Counted from the first letter of the stretch, positions 54,277 through 62,727 are shown. The stretch is DNA of 64,000 bases from Clostridia bacterium (GCA_017411325.1 JAFQQJ010000016.1:27556-91555); one strand, 5' to 3'. Translations and numbers: made by a program. Notes: generated by a model not told the origin, from the letters alone.

Positions 54277-54647
54277 TAAGGAAAACGGATTGTGGATTTT
54301 TCTTCGGTCTTTTCTATCATTACCCGAATTCCCGAGGCTGAGGCAAGGGCTTCGGCTTTGTCCTCGGAAATTATAAAGCTTAAAAGCTTTTCGCATTCGG
54401 TAAAGGCTTCATCGATAAGTGCTCTGTCTGTTACAAAGTAAAGAATTCCGGCTTTCTCTTTAAGCTTTTCCCTGAGCTGCTTTGCTAAAAACAAGGCTTT
54501 TTCAAAGCTTTCGCTTTTTATGGCAACCTCTATTTCGCCAATATGGCGGGAAAGGGAGGAAAAGGTATTTTCCACATATCCTGAATATATGAAGAGCAGG
54601 AATAATAAAACCAGCATAATGATAAGCGCTGTCAAAAAACCTTTCAT
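54276..54647 (-). CDS. DUF4363-family membrane protein
   Basis: 123 residues. One N-terminal helix (FLTALIIMLVLLFLLFIYSGYV) is followed by a helical domain with AIKSESFEKALFLAKQLREKLKEKAG and ALIDEAFTECEKLLSFI, the DUF4363 pattern. It overlaps the DUF421 gene by 4 bp. The pair recurs in Clostridia, often in spore formers. Function unknown. Confidence 0.75.
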   Translation of the reverse strand: MKGFLTALIIMLVLLFLLFIYSGYVENTFSSLSRHIGEIEVAIKSESFEKALFLAKQLREKLKEKAGILYFVTDRALIDEAFTECEKLLSFIISEDKAEALASASGIRVMIEKTEEKSTIRFP

Positions 54648-55318
54648 TTTGTACTCCGTTTCTGAATATGAAGCTCGTTTCCCGATACGGCGGCGTAAAA
54701 AACTTCGCCTGCGTTTTTAACGCCTTGCTTTTTAAGCTCGGAAAAAAGCCAATTTTCATCGTGATTTGTTCCTTTGAGGCTGTCGGATAAAACCTTGCCG
54801 TCTGCAATAACTGTAATCATAAGCTTTGAAGATGGAACGCAAAGTCCTAAATCTCCGGGAGTCAGCGGTCGTTTGTCGGCAACCGGTATAATATTTAAGG
54901 CACCTGTGGTTTCGAGCACTGCATAATCCACATCGCGTATGTCGGAATAGCCGGCGGTTCTGAGCTCCTCGGTCAGATCTGATATGCTGTAGCGCAGCTT
55001 CTTCAATTCTTTTTCGGAAATTTTGCCGTGGCTTATTAAAATACAGGGCGTTCCTGTAAGAGCATTGCGGATTTTACGGCTTTTAAGAGATATGAATGAC
55101 AGCATTACCTCCATACACATCAGCGTGGCTATCGGGATAAGACCGCTTAAAAGAGGTTGATTCATATCCTGCATCGGGATGGATGCAAGGTCGGAGATGG
55201 CAATGGAAACCACAAGCTCGCTGGGCTGAAGCTCGCCTACTTGCTTTTTGCCCATAAGCCTCATTGCAAAAATCATGGAAAAGTATAAAATAATAGTTCT
55301 CAAAAACAGCGTAACCAT
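54644..55318 (-). CDS. DUF421 (YetF-like) membrane protein
   Basis: 224 residues. Three N-terminal helices carry IILYFSMIFAMRLMGKKQVGELQPSELVVSIAISDLASIP, the DUF421 hallmark. The cytosolic domain has ILISHGKISEKELKKLRYSISDLTEELRTAGYSDIRDVDYAVLETTGALNIIP. YetF-type proteins are envelope-associated, with no settled activity. It is the first gene of the two-gene minus-strand operon. Confidence 0.88.
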   Translation of the reverse strand: MVTLFLRTIILYFSMIFAMRLMGKKQVGELQPSELVVSIAISDLASIPMQDMNQPLLSGLIPIATLMCMEVMLSFISLKSRKIRNALTGTPCILISHGKISEKELKKLRYSISDLTEELRTAGYSDIRDVDYAVLETTGALNIIPVADKRPLTPGDLGLCVPSSKLMITVIADGKVLSDSLKGTNHDENWLFSELKKQGVKNAGEVFYAAVSGNELHIQKRSTK

Positions 55319-55397
55319 TTAATCACCCTATTTATTATCGGTGATTTTTGTGAAAATATTTAATATCCGTAAAGTAAAAAATGGAAAACAGGATTCG

Positions 55398-55426
55398 TTG
55401 ACATTCCGACAAAATTCGTGTATAAT
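55398..55426 (+). promoter_or_regulatory. Consensus sigma-A promoter of the amidase gene
   Basis: TTGACA at 55398-55403, a 17-bp spacer and TATAAT at 55421-55426. The ATG at 55463 follows 36 bp later. Confidence 0.85.
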
Positions 55427-55462
55427 AAAAAGAACAAAAGAAATACAATCGGTAGGTAAAAA

Positions 55463-57031
55463 ATGAAAAAGATATTGATTTTAATAACGGCAGTTATATT
55501 GTTTTTTAACACTTGCTCTGTCTATGCCGAAGGCGGGATTACCCTTTATCTGGACGGAGAAAAAGTATCTTGTGATCCGGCTCCCGAAATTATAAACAAC
55601 CGTACCATGATACCGGTGAGAGCGGTTTATGAAAAAATGGGAGCAAAGGTTTTATGGGATGAAAAGACGAGGACGGTTTCGGTTTCCTATAAAGAAATAA
55701 AAATAGAAATGAAAATCGGTTCTGATGTGGCAACGGTAAACGGTATGGGAATGAAGCTGGATGCCCCTGCAATCATAAAAAATGACAGAACAATGATTCC
55801 CTTAAGATTTATAGGGGAGGCTGTGGGCTCCAATGTTTTATGGGAGGATAAAACCAGAAGCGTTTACATAACATCTCCGGAGGAGGTGCCTCCCGTGATA
55901 ATAGAAGATGTTAATTTCAGTAAGAAGGACGGATATGACTCCCTTACTATGACATCGTCAGGTAAAGCGGCGGTCAGCATTATGAGGCTCAAGGAGCCGG
56001 AGAGGATTGTTTTTGATATCCAGAATGCTTCTCTTTCAGTCAAAAATGCAAGCTACACGGGAAGTGCTGTTTCGGAGGTCAGATACGGGGGACATGACAA
56101 TTTTGTAAGAATCGTCGCAGAAAACCCAAATACACCGAGATATATTCTTACTGACACAGGTGGCTTTACAGAGCTTAAGCTTTTTAAGGAAAAGGGTAAT
56201 TTTGACTATATCGGAATGTCGGAGCACCGCCTTGTCTTTAAGGAAGGAAGCTATGTAAGCTACAAAGAGAAAAACGGAAATGTATTAAGATTTGCATCAA
56301 ACACAGAGCTTGAAGATGAAAGCCTTAAAATAAACGATGAGCTTATTGATACGGTTACCGTGAAAGGCGGAATAATAGATATCAGCCTTAAAAAATCAGC
56401 GGATTTTACAGTGACGGAGAACAATGTGGTATTTACGGTTAATGAAGAGGTTAAGCATGAGATTATAAATGAAACCGGAATAGTTGTTCTCGATGCCGGT
56501 CACGGAGGAAAGGATCCCGGAACGCTCGGCTTTGATAAGGACGGAAAAACCGTGCTGGCAAATGAAAAGGATATGAACCTTACTTTGACGCTTATGGTGT
56601 ATGAAATGCTGGCAGCGCAGGGAGTAAAGGTTGTTCTCACAAGAAAGGACGATACTTATTTGGGGCTTCTTGAAAGAGCGGAATATGCCAATAAACACAA
56701 TGCAGAGCTTTTTGTTTCCATACATAACAACAGTATACCTGATCCCGAATATAAGGGATCGATGGTACTCTACAGCCTTAAAAGCAAGGGAGGAAAGGTT
56801 CTTGCTTCAAACATACTCAGGGAAATGACAAAATCGGCAAACACAGAAAATAAAGGGCTCAGGGACGGAACTAATATGGCTGTTATAAGAAATACCGCTA
56901 TGCCTGCTGTTATTGTAGAATGCGGATGCCTTACCAACGCCGGAGAGCTGGAAAATTTAATGGATATTGATTTTCTCTACAGTCTGGCAGAAGGAATAGC
57001 TGAAGGAATTTTAATTACCCTTGAAAGCTGA
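55463..57031 (+). CDS. N-acetylmuramoyl-L-alanine amidase with stalk and AMIN domains
   Basis: 522 residues. A signal peptide (KKILILITAVILFFNTCSVYA) leads to a stalk domain (about 27-140, with MIPVRAVYEKMGAKVLWDEKTRTV and MIPLRFIGEAVGSNVLWEDKTRSV). An AMIN-like domain follows (about 150-240, IVFDIQNASL), then a linker and an Amidase_3 catalytic domain (about 345-520). Zinc ligands and catalytic residues are in VVLDAGHGGKDPGT, ANEKDMNLTL, FVSIHNNS and VIVECGCLTN. It cuts the amide between MurNAc and the stem peptide and is likely targeted by its stalk and AMIN parts. Confidence 0.93.
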   Translation: MKKILILITAVILFFNTCSVYAEGGITLYLDGEKVSCDPAPEIINNRTMIPVRAVYEKMGAKVLWDEKTRTVSVSYKEIKIEMKIGSDVATVNGMGMKLDAPAIIKNDRTMIPLRFIGEAVGSNVLWEDKTRSVYITSPEEVPPVIIEDVNFSKKDGYDSLTMTSSGKAAVSIMRLKEPERIVFDIQNASLSVKNASYTGSAVSEVRYGGHDNFVRIVAENPNTPRYILTDTGGFTELKLFKEKGNFDYIGMSEHRLVFKEGSYVSYKEKNGNVLRFASNTELEDESLKINDELIDTVTVKGGIIDISLKKSADFTVTENNVVFTVNEEVKHEIINETGIVVLDAGHGGKDPGTLGFDKDGKTVLANEKDMNLTLTLMVYEMLAAQGVKVVLTRKDDTYLGLLERAEYANKHNAELFVSIHNNSIPDPEYKGSMVLYSLKSKGGKVLASNILREMTKSANTENKGLRDGTNMAVIRNTAMPAVIVECGCLTNAGELENLMDIDFLYSLAEGIAEGILITLES

Positions 57032-57038
57032 TTTTGTC

Positions 57039-57067
57039 TTGACTAAAAAGCGTAAAGCTTGTATAAT
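57039..57067 (+). promoter_or_regulatory. Sigma-A promoter of the small SLH gene
   Basis: TTGACT at 57039-57044, a 17-bp spacer and TATAAT at 57062-57067, followed by GAGGTGA and the ATG at 57086. Confidence 0.8.
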
Positions 57068-57085
57068 TAATCTGAGGTGATAAAT

Positions 57086-57895
57086 ATGTGTAAAAAAATA
57101 TTAGGTGTATTGCTGGCAGGTATTATGCTTTGCACCGCCTGTCTTGCGGCTGATTTTTCAGATATGCCGGAGGAAAGCTACTGGTCTTATGAAGCACTCA
57201 GTTCTGCGGTAGCTGACGGGCTATTAAACGGCTCTGACGGAAAGATTTATCCTAGAAATAATCTTACCAGGGCGGAAATGGCAACAATACTTGTAAGAGC
57301 ATATAAGCTTGCAGATAAGGCTGATATCTCGGAGTATACCGATGTTGCTCCCGATGCATGGTATTATGAATATATGCAGAAGGCTTGTGCAAAGGGACTC
57401 TTCAAGGGAGACGACAGTAAGAAGCTTAATCCCGTAAACAATATTACCCGCCAGGAGGTATTTGTTGTTTTATCCCGTGCGCTTAACTTAACGGGAGGTA
57501 AGGCGGAAGTGCTTGATGCATTTTCCGATAAGGATTTAATTGCTTCCTGGGCTCTTGATGCAACTGCAGCTATGATTGAGTCGGGATACATAAAGGGCTC
57601 AGGCGATAAGCTTAATCCCGTAAACAACATAACAAGAGAGGAATTTGCGCAGATTATGCTTAATCTTAAAAAAGCAGGTCTGTTTGAAGAAAAGAAGGAA
57701 GAAACCAAGACAGAGGATAAGACCGAAGAGAAAAAGGAGGAGGCTTCCACGGGCGGTTCGACAGGAGGAACAACGGGAGGCGGAGGCTCTTCAAAGCCAT
57801 CTAAGCCCTCAAAGCCTTCAACGGACGATGATGACAAGCCTGTTATCAATCCCATCCCCGGTATTGATGAGAACGTTGATATGTCAGACGATTAA
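57086..57895 (+). CDS. Small SLH-domain surface protein with acidic Ser/Pro-Gly tail
   Basis: 269 residues. A signal peptide (KKILGVLLAGIMLCTACLA, with a possible lipobox-like TAC) precedes three SLH repeats: FSDM...GLLNGSDGKIYPRNNLTRAEMATIL, YTDV...GLFKGDDSKKLNPVNNITRQEVFVVL and FSDK...GYIKGSGDKLNPVNNITREEFAQIM. The last 70 residues are a Lys/Glu then Gly/Ser/Pro linker ending in Asp-rich sequence, with no other domain. It looks like a wall-bound spacer or S-layer-associated protein. It is the only gene on its transcript. Confidence 0.9.
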   Translation: MCKKILGVLLAGIMLCTACLAADFSDMPEESYWSYEALSSAVADGLLNGSDGKIYPRNNLTRAEMATILVRAYKLADKADISEYTDVAPDAWYYEYMQKACAKGLFKGDDSKKLNPVNNITRQEVFVVLSRALNLTGGKAEVLDAFSDKDLIASWALDATAAMIESGYIKGSGDKLNPVNNITREEFAQIMLNLKKAGLFEEKKEETKTEDKTEEKKEEASTGGSTGGTTGGGGSSKPSKPSKPSTDDDDKPVINPIPGIDENVDMSDD

Positions 57896-57902
57896 AATAG
57901 TA

Positions 57903-57932
57903 AAAAACGAAGCCCGTCGGGCTTTGTTTTTT
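57903..57932 (+). terminator. Intrinsic terminator of the small SLH gene
   Basis: AAACGAAGCCCG and CGGGCTTTGTTT pair with one mismatch around a short loop, followed by TTTTAG. Confidence 0.8.
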
Positions 57933-57956
57933 AGTGGTATTTTTACCTGAAAAAGG

Positions 57957-57985
57957 TTGATTTTTTTACCTATTTGTGCTATTAT
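57957..57985 (+). promoter_or_regulatory. Promoter of the antiporter gene
   Basis: TTGATT at 57957-57962, a 17-bp spacer and TATTAT at 57980-57985. The 56-nt leader shows no known regulatory RNA. Confidence 0.6.
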
Positions 57986-58041
57986 CTATAAGGTCGTTAA
58001 AAAATACATAAAACATTTCTTATTAAAAAAGGAGATATAAC

Positions 58042-59337
58042 ATGGATACAACATTGTTGTCGGTATCAATAGCTCTTCTTGCGGGGCTTTTGATGACAAG
58101 ACTTATGAAAAAGTTAAAGCTTCCCGCAGTAACTGCATACTTAATAGCGGGTATCCTGGTAGGGCCTTATGTACTTGGCAGATGCGGAATTCCCGGACTT
58201 GGATTCAAGTCTATGGAGGAGATGGAAGGTCTTGCCATAATTTCAGATGTGGCGCTTGGCTTTATAGCCTTTGCAATCGGTAACGAATTCAGAACGGAAG
58301 AACTTAAGAAAACAGGTAAGCAGGCTCTCGTGATTGGCGTTTTTCAGGCGCTTGTTGCCACACTCTTTGTTGACCTGGCTCTTTACGGAATGCATCTTTT
58401 AATGCCCGATAAGCTTACATTGCCTCAGGTTATTACACTTGGTGCAATTGCAACTGCAACAGCCCCTGCCGCAACACTTATGGTTGTAAGACAGTACAAG
58501 GCAAAAGGACCTTTGACAAGTCTTCTTCTTCCCATCGTTGCATTGGACGACGCGGTTGGTTTAATAGTATTTGCCGTATCCTTCGGTATGGCAAAAACCA
58601 TAAATTCAGGACAGATGGACTTTGTTTCTATCCTTGTAAATCCCATAATCGAAATTGTTGCATCATTGATTTTAGGTGCAATTATGGGATGGGTATTAAC
58701 ACAGCTTGAAAAGCTCTATAACTCCAACACAAACCGCCTCAATCTTACAATCGGTGCAGTGCTTTTGACAGCGTCACTTTCTATGCTTAAGTTTGAAATC
58801 GGTCCTGTACATATAGGATTTTCTTCACTTTTGGTATGTATGATGCTCGGAACGGTGTTCTGCAATATCTGTTCACTTTCACACGACCTTATGGCGGCAT
58901 CTGATAAATGGACAAGCCCGCTTTTTGCACTGTTCTTCGTAATAAGCGGTGCCGAGCTTGAGCTTGGCGTATTTGCCGACTGGGCAATTGTTGTAATCGG
59001 TATTGTATATATCATTTTCCGTTCGCTCGGAAAATACTTTGGTGCATTTGCCAGTGCAAAGGCAACAAAGTGCTCACCGGAAATATGCAAATACCTTGGT
59101 ATCACACTCTTTCCTCAGGCAGGTGTTGCTCTGGGAATGTGTACAACTGCCATGTCTCTCGGAGCAGAGGGGGCACTTATACGCAATATTACGCTCTTTG
59201 CGGTTCTTATATACGAGCTCTTCGGTCCCTTGTTCACAAGAATGGCACTTACCGCCGCAGGCGATATCAAGCCTATGAGTGATGAGGTTAAGCATCGTCG
59301 TAAGATGAAGCTTGAAGCTGCAGGAAAAACAGAATAA
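58042..59337 (+). CDS. CPA2-family cation:proton antiporter
   Basis: 431 residues with about 12 membrane helices in the Na+/H+ exchanger fold. LKLPAVTAYLIAGILVGPYVLGR near 26 is the usual helix 1-2 stretch. ATAPAATLMVV near 144 and LLLPIVALDDAVGLIVFAV near 162 carry the ion-binding residues, where a D-D pair would suit electrogenic exchange. The C-terminus ends in a short basic tail, with no RCK domain. It probably exports Na+ or K+ for protons. GGAGAT precedes the ATG. Confidence 0.88.
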   Translation: MDTTLLSVSIALLAGLLMTRLMKKLKLPAVTAYLIAGILVGPYVLGRCGIPGLGFKSMEEMEGLAIISDVALGFIAFAIGNEFRTEELKKTGKQALVIGVFQALVATLFVDLALYGMHLLMPDKLTLPQVITLGAIATATAPAATLMVVRQYKAKGPLTSLLLPIVALDDAVGLIVFAVSFGMAKTINSGQMDFVSILVNPIIEIVASLILGAIMGWVLTQLEKLYNSNTNRLNLTIGAVLLTASLSMLKFEIGPVHIGFSSLLVCMMLGTVFCNICSLSHDLMAASDKWTSPLFALFFVISGAELELGVFADWAIVVIGIVYIIFRSLGKYFGAFASAKATKCSPEICKYLGITLFPQAGVALGMCTTAMSLGAEGALIRNITLFAVLIYELFGPLFTRMALTAAGDIKPMSDEVKHRRKMKLEAAGKTE

Positions 59338-59341
59338 TGAT

Positions 59342-59374
59342 AAGGGGTATTTCCGAAAGGAATACCCCTTTACT
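59342..59374 (+). terminator. Intrinsic terminator of the antiporter gene
   Basis: AAGGGGTATTtCC and GGAATACCCCTT form a stem over a GAAA loop, followed by TTACTTTT. Confidence 0.85.
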
Positions 59375-59397
59375 TTTATTAAAGGGAGTTGTATAAT
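59369..59397 (+). promoter_or_regulatory. Promoter of the TIM-barrel and isochorismatase genes
   Basis: TTTACT at 59369-59374, a 17-bp spacer and TATAAT at 59392-59397. The -35 box shares bases with the tail of the preceding terminator. Confidence 0.6.
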
Positions 59398-59417
59398 ATC
59401 TTTAAGGAGTTGATAAT

Positions 59418-60323
59418 ATGTACCTTGCAACAACTACGGGAGATTTTAACGAATACGGTATCTCCCAGGAAGAAACACTCAGGCATATAAAGGAAGCGGG
59501 TTTTTCATATGCTGATTACAGCTTTGGTCAGGATTATAAAAGAAACAACGGCTTTTTGGGTGATAGTCCCGAAAAGCATCTTGAAAGCCTGAAAAATACT
59601 TTGGCAGAGCTTGATATGAAACTCATTCAGTCCCACGCGCCCATGGGCGAGCCCATAAGAGAGTGGGAGGGACGGCGCGGCTTTATTGAAATGAACAAAA
59701 AATGCATCGAAGCCTGCGGAAAGCTCGGCATCCCGAATATCGTTATACATACGGGCTATGAAAGAGGACTCACAATAGAAGAAACCTTTTGCCGTAATAA
59801 AAAGTTTTATGATGAGCTTTTGCCTGTGGCTGAAAAGAATAATGTTTATATACTGGCTGAAAACTTCAATAAGATGTGTATTCCCGGGCTTTACTGGATA
59901 GATAACGCCAAAGACTTAAAGGACTTTCTTGACTATATGAATCATCCTTACCTTAAGGCGTGCTGGGATGCCGGTCACGGAAATATGATTGATGTAAGCC
60001 AGGAAGAAAGCCTTAAGATTTTAGGCGACTATGTGTACGCTCTGCACATTCAGGATAATACGGGAGATGATGACTCACACTATGCACCCTATTTCGGAAG
60101 CTTAAGCCTTGATTCTCTTATGACGGGACTTTCAGATATCGGATACAAAGGCTATTTTACCTTTGAGGCCTGCAACCTTCCTGTTCCTGCCTACAGAAGA
60201 AAGAAGTGCGAAAAATCCGATAAGCTAATGGAAGCGCCGCTTCATATAAAGAAAATGAGCGAAAAATTATTATACGAAATAGGAAAACATATACTTACTG
60301 CATATAATTTATTTGAAGGATAA
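59418..60323 (+). CDS. Xylose-isomerase-like TIM-barrel protein (AP endonuclease 2 family)
   Basis: 301 residues. Barrel strands with metal-ligand motifs are visible: QSHAPMGEP near 72, IVIHTGYERG near 108, ILAENF near 148 (Glu), CWDAGHGNM near 182, LHIQDNTGDDDSH near 210 and YFTFEACN near 247 (last Glu). This is the fold of sugar-phosphate isomerases and epimerases and of endonuclease IV. The DAGH and HIQDN motifs favour sugar isomerase or epimerase. The substrate is unknown. It overlaps no gene and is 10 bp from the hydrolase that follows. Confidence 0.82.
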   Translation: MYLATTTGDFNEYGISQEETLRHIKEAGFSYADYSFGQDYKRNNGFLGDSPEKHLESLKNTLAELDMKLIQSHAPMGEPIREWEGRRGFIEMNKKCIEACGKLGIPNIVIHTGYERGLTIEETFCRNKKFYDELLPVAEKNNVYILAENFNKMCIPGLYWIDNAKDLKDFLDYMNHPYLKACWDAGHGNMIDVSQEESLKILGDYVYALHIQDNTGDDDSHYAPYFGSLSLDSLMTGLSDIGYKGYFTFEACNLPVPAYRRKKCEKSDKLMEAPLHIKKMSEKLLYEIGKHILTAYNLFEG

Positions 60324-60333
60324 GGTGAAAACT

Positions 60334-60831
60334 ATGAAAACTTTAATTGTTGTTGATATGCAAAATGATTTTATAACAGGCAGCCTCGGAAGCGAAGAAG
60401 CGAAAAAAATCGTTCCCTATGTAAAAGAAAAGGTGGAAAAGTTTGAGGGAAGAGTAATATTTACAATGGATACCCACAATAAGAACTATCTTAATACCCA
60501 GGAAGGAAAAAAACTTCCCGTGGAGCATTGTATGTGGGGGACAAAGGGCTGGTATATATGTGATGAACTTGCTCCTTATGTTCGGGAAACATTTGATAAA
60601 AATACCTTTGGCAGTATGAAGCTTCCGTATATAATCGATGCCGCAAATGAGGAAATTGAGCTTTGCGGATTGTGTACCGATATATGTGTAATATCCAATG
60701 CAATGATATTAAAAGCAGCACTTCCGGAAATGAGAATTGTTGTGGATTCAAAGGGCTGTGCCGGAGTCACAAAGGAAAGTCACGAAAACGCACTTAATGC
60801 CATGAGAGCGGTGCAGATAGAGGTTATATAA
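60334..60831 (+). CDS. Isochorismatase-family cysteine hydrolase (nicotinamidase-like)
   Basis: 165 residues. The triad residues are visible as VVDMQNDFITGSL (Asp near 9), a Lys in the FDKNTFGSM region near 92, and LCGLCTDICVISNAM near 115 with nucleophile Cys in the TDICV context. The order matches nicotinamidases. With pncB in the same window a role in NAD salvage is possible, but isochorismatase or other amidase roles remain open. The ATG at 60334 follows AAGGTGA. It is last in a two-gene unit. Confidence 0.82.
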   Translation: MKTLIVVDMQNDFITGSLGSEEAKKIVPYVKEKVEKFEGRVIFTMDTHNKNYLNTQEGKKLPVEHCMWGTKGWYICDELAPYVRETFDKNTFGSMKLPYIIDAANEEIELCGLCTDICVISNAMILKAALPEMRIVVDSKGCAGVTKESHENALNAMRAVQIEVI

Positions 60832-60864
60832 AAAAGAGCTTCAGGCATTGCCTGAAGCTTTTTC
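60832..60864. terminator. Bidirectional terminator
   Basis: AGCTTCAGGC (60837-60846) pairs with GCCTGAAGCT (60850-60859), with A and T tracts at each end, between the hydrolase and the convergent TetR gene. Confidence 0.9.
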
Positions 60865-61384
60865 AAAACTTTCTTAAGTATTCGCTTTTTAATATTCCCT
60901 CAATTTCTTCCGGGGTTTCTCTGCAACCTCCGTTAATCCACTTTCTTAAGATGGCATTAAGCCCACTTTTAAAGAACTCAATGTGATAGTCAATAAATTC
61001 CGAGTTGAAAAATTTTTCGGCGCTTTCCTTGTCATAACCTATAATGGCATCGCTGTCTGTAGTAAGCTTCATATATGTCTTGTAGAAAAGCTGATTTTCG
61101 CGGATGTGATAAAAAAGCTTGAGGAAATTGTGTGAGCTGCTCTTTTTTGCAACCTCGTCGCTGTAAAGTGATAAAAATTCCTTTTCCAGACGCTCTTTAA
61201 CCTTATCACGAAGGTCATATATGTCTAAGTAATTTGCATAAAATGTACTGCGGTTAAGTCCTGCACCGGTACATATATCCGATACTGAAATTTTTGAAAG
61301 ATCCTTTTCCTGGATTAGGTTTATAAAAACCTTTTCCATTTTTTCGATGCTGTCACGGCGGCGTTTATTGTTTTTTGTATTCAT
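60863..61384 (-). CDS. TetR/AcrR-family transcriptional regulator
   Basis: 173 residues. The N-terminal DNA-binding domain is readable: IEKMEKVFINLIQEKDLSKISVSDICTGAGLNRSTFYANYLDIYDL (about 13-58), with the HTH in the second half. The C-terminal ligand domain is short and helical. It is divergent from a three-gene membrane module (61.5-62.7 kb), and the shared control region has overlapping promoters and an inverted repeat. That makes it the probable repressor of that module and of itself. Confidence 0.9.
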   Translation of the reverse strand: MNTKNNKRRRDSIEKMEKVFINLIQEKDLSKISVSDICTGAGLNRSTFYANYLDIYDLRDKVKERLEKEFLSLYSDEVAKKSSSHNFLKLFYHIRENQLFYKTYMKLTTDSDAIIGYDKESAEKFFNSEFIDYHIEFFKSGLNAILRKWINGGCRETPEEIEGILKSEYLRKF

Positions 61385-61424
61385 AGCTCCTCCATTAAAC
61401 CAACAGATGTTGCAATTTTGGTGA

Positions 61425-61453
61425 TTGAATTTTTGTGTTTTTAATATTATACT
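61425..61453 (+). promoter_or_regulatory. Promoter of the TetR-controlled module
   Basis: TTGAAT at 61425-61430, a 17-bp spacer and TATACT at 61448-61453. Its -10 box overlaps the -10 box of the divergent tetR promoter. Confidence 0.65.
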
Positions 61454-61474
61454 ATAAATGTATTAAAAATACAA
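61446..61474 (-). promoter_or_regulatory. Promoter of the tetR-like gene
   Basis: Minus-strand TTGTAT (61474-61469), a 17-bp spacer and TATAAT (61451-61446). Confidence 0.65.
61459..61473. promoter_or_regulatory. Operator candidate for the TetR-like regulator
   Basis: TGTATT-AAA-AATACA is an inverted repeat of two 6-bp arms. It lies just past the start site of the module promoter and over the -35 box of the tetR promoter, so one bound dimer could shut off both. Confidence 0.6.
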
Positions 61475-61500
61475 GTGTTGTTTTAATGGAGGTATTATTT

Positions 61501-61869
61501 ATGAAAAAAAGCAGTTTTATTGCCCTTATAATGGGTACGGTCAGCGGATGTATGTTTGCTCTTGGTATGTGTATGGCGCTTCTTCCTGAATGGAACGCCT
61601 TTGTTCCCGGAATAATTTTGGGAGCTGCCGGCATAATTTTAGGGCTTGTCACCGTCCTTGTATGGCGCAAAAAGGAAAACAAAGCACCCATCAAGATAGG
61701 TGAAAAAACGGTAGGAGCAATTCTCATTTCTGTTTTCGGCGCATTGCTTTTAGGCGTTGGTATGTGTTTTTGCCTTGTGTGGAATAATATAATTTTAGGA
61801 ACGGTAATCGGAATGTTCGGCATAATAACATTGCTGTTTTTAATACCTTTTATAAAAGGGTTGAAGTGA
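61501..61869 (+). CDS. Four-helix membrane protein, unknown
   Basis: 122 residues with four membrane segments at about 6-25, 33-53, 73-93 and 97-117, and a short basic loop (WRKKENKAPIKIGEK) between the second and third. I do not recognise a family. Glycine-rich helices (GTVSGCMFALGMCMAL, LGVGMCFCLVW) suggest tight packing. GGAGG precedes the ATG. It is the first gene of the TetR-controlled unit, one base from the next. Confidence 0.7.
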   Translation: MKKSSFIALIMGTVSGCMFALGMCMALLPEWNAFVPGIILGAAGIILGLVTVLVWRKKENKAPIKIGEKTVGAILISVFGALLLGVGMCFCLVWNNIILGTVIGMFGIITLLFLIPFIKGLK

Positions 61870-61870
61870 T

Positions 61871-62482
61871 TTGAAAAAGGATTATAAAAGAGAAAGAGTA
61901 ATTTCTTTTGCAACAGTAAGCCTTATAATAAATATGGCATATGCCATAGGAAACTTTCTGTTGGGACTGTTTCAGAAATCTTACTGGTTTATGACCTCGG
62001 GAACATATTATATGGTGCTCGGAGTAATGCGCTTTGCGGCGGTTTTGTTCTATAAGCGGCGGAAGGAAAGTTATAGAGATGAACTTTTTGTGCAAAGGTT
62101 TTCCGGAATAATGCTTGTTTTCTTAAGCGTTGTGCTTTCCTGCTCCGTATATCTAAGCATAAGGCTTGATATGGCACGTGAGATTCACGAAATAGCTATG
62201 ATAACAATTGCTCTTTATGCATTTACAAAGATGACTCTTGCCGTAATAAAAACGGTTAAGGTGAAAAAGACAGAGTCGCCTCTTATTACTTCGCTCAGAT
62301 GTATTAGCTTATCGGATGCGGCAGTATCAATTTTTTCTCTGCAAAGATCAATGCTGGTTTCTTTTGAGGGGATGACGGCAAAGGAAATAACCCTTATGAA
62401 CAGCCTTACCGGAGCAGGAGTATGCTTAGTGGTTTTAGTTTTGGGAATAATATTAATAAAAAGAAAAGGAGAACAAAAATGA
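61871..62482 (+). CDS. Polytopic membrane protein, unknown
   Basis: 203 residues starting at TTG, just after the stop of the previous gene. Five or six membrane helices can be counted, with a charged loop (KRRKESYRDELFVQRFSG) after the second and another (KVKKTESPLITSLRCISLSDAAVSIFSLQRSML) after the fourth. I cannot name a family. It overlaps the next small gene by 4 bp, so its product is made in step with the repeat protein. Confidence 0.7.
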   Translation: MKKDYKRERVISFATVSLIINMAYAIGNFLLGLFQKSYWFMTSGTYYMVLGVMRFAAVLFYKRRKESYRDELFVQRFSGIMLVFLSVVLSCSVYLSIRLDMAREIHEIAMITIALYAFTKMTLAVIKTVKVKKTESPLITSLRCISLSDAAVSIFSLQRSMLVSFEGMTAKEITLMNSLTGAGVCLVVLVLGIILIKRKGEQK

Positions 62483-62700
62483 GTAAATCACCTATTGTAA
62501 AAGCAAATGAAAGAATTGCTGAAAAGGTAGTTGAAGGCTACAAAAAGATAGAAGAAGGCGTCGTTGAAGGTTATAAAAAAATAGAAAACGGTGTTGTGGA
62601 AGGCTATACGAAAATAGAAGATAAATTTGTTGATGCATTTCTTACAAAGGAAGGCGAAACCGTGGAGGAAGCAAAAAAGCGCCTTAAAGAGACAAAATAA
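62479..62700 (+). CDS. Small hendecad-repeat protein
   Basis: 73 residues, soluble and highly charged. Residues 17-50 are built of an 11-residue unit: VVEGYKKIEEG, VVEGYKKIENG, VVEGYTKIEDK. The period suits a hendecad amphipathic helix or coiled coil. The C-terminus is FVDAFLTKEGETVEEAKKRL. I have seen similar small proteins in Clostridia, without a function. GGAGAAC upstream and the 4-bp overlap with the membrane gene support ATG 62479. Confidence 0.8.
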   Translation: MSKSPIVKANERIAEKVVEGYKKIEEGVVEGYKKIENGVVEGYTKIEDKFVDAFLTKEGETVEEAKKRLKETK

Positions 62701-62726
62701 AAGCATCCAGAAGGATGCTTTTTGTT
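62699..62726 (+). terminator. Intrinsic terminator of the TetR-controlled module
   Basis: AAAGCATCC (62700-62708) pairs with GGATGCTTT (62713-62721) over an AGAA loop, followed by TTGTTTT. Confidence 0.85.
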
Positions 62727-62727
62727 T

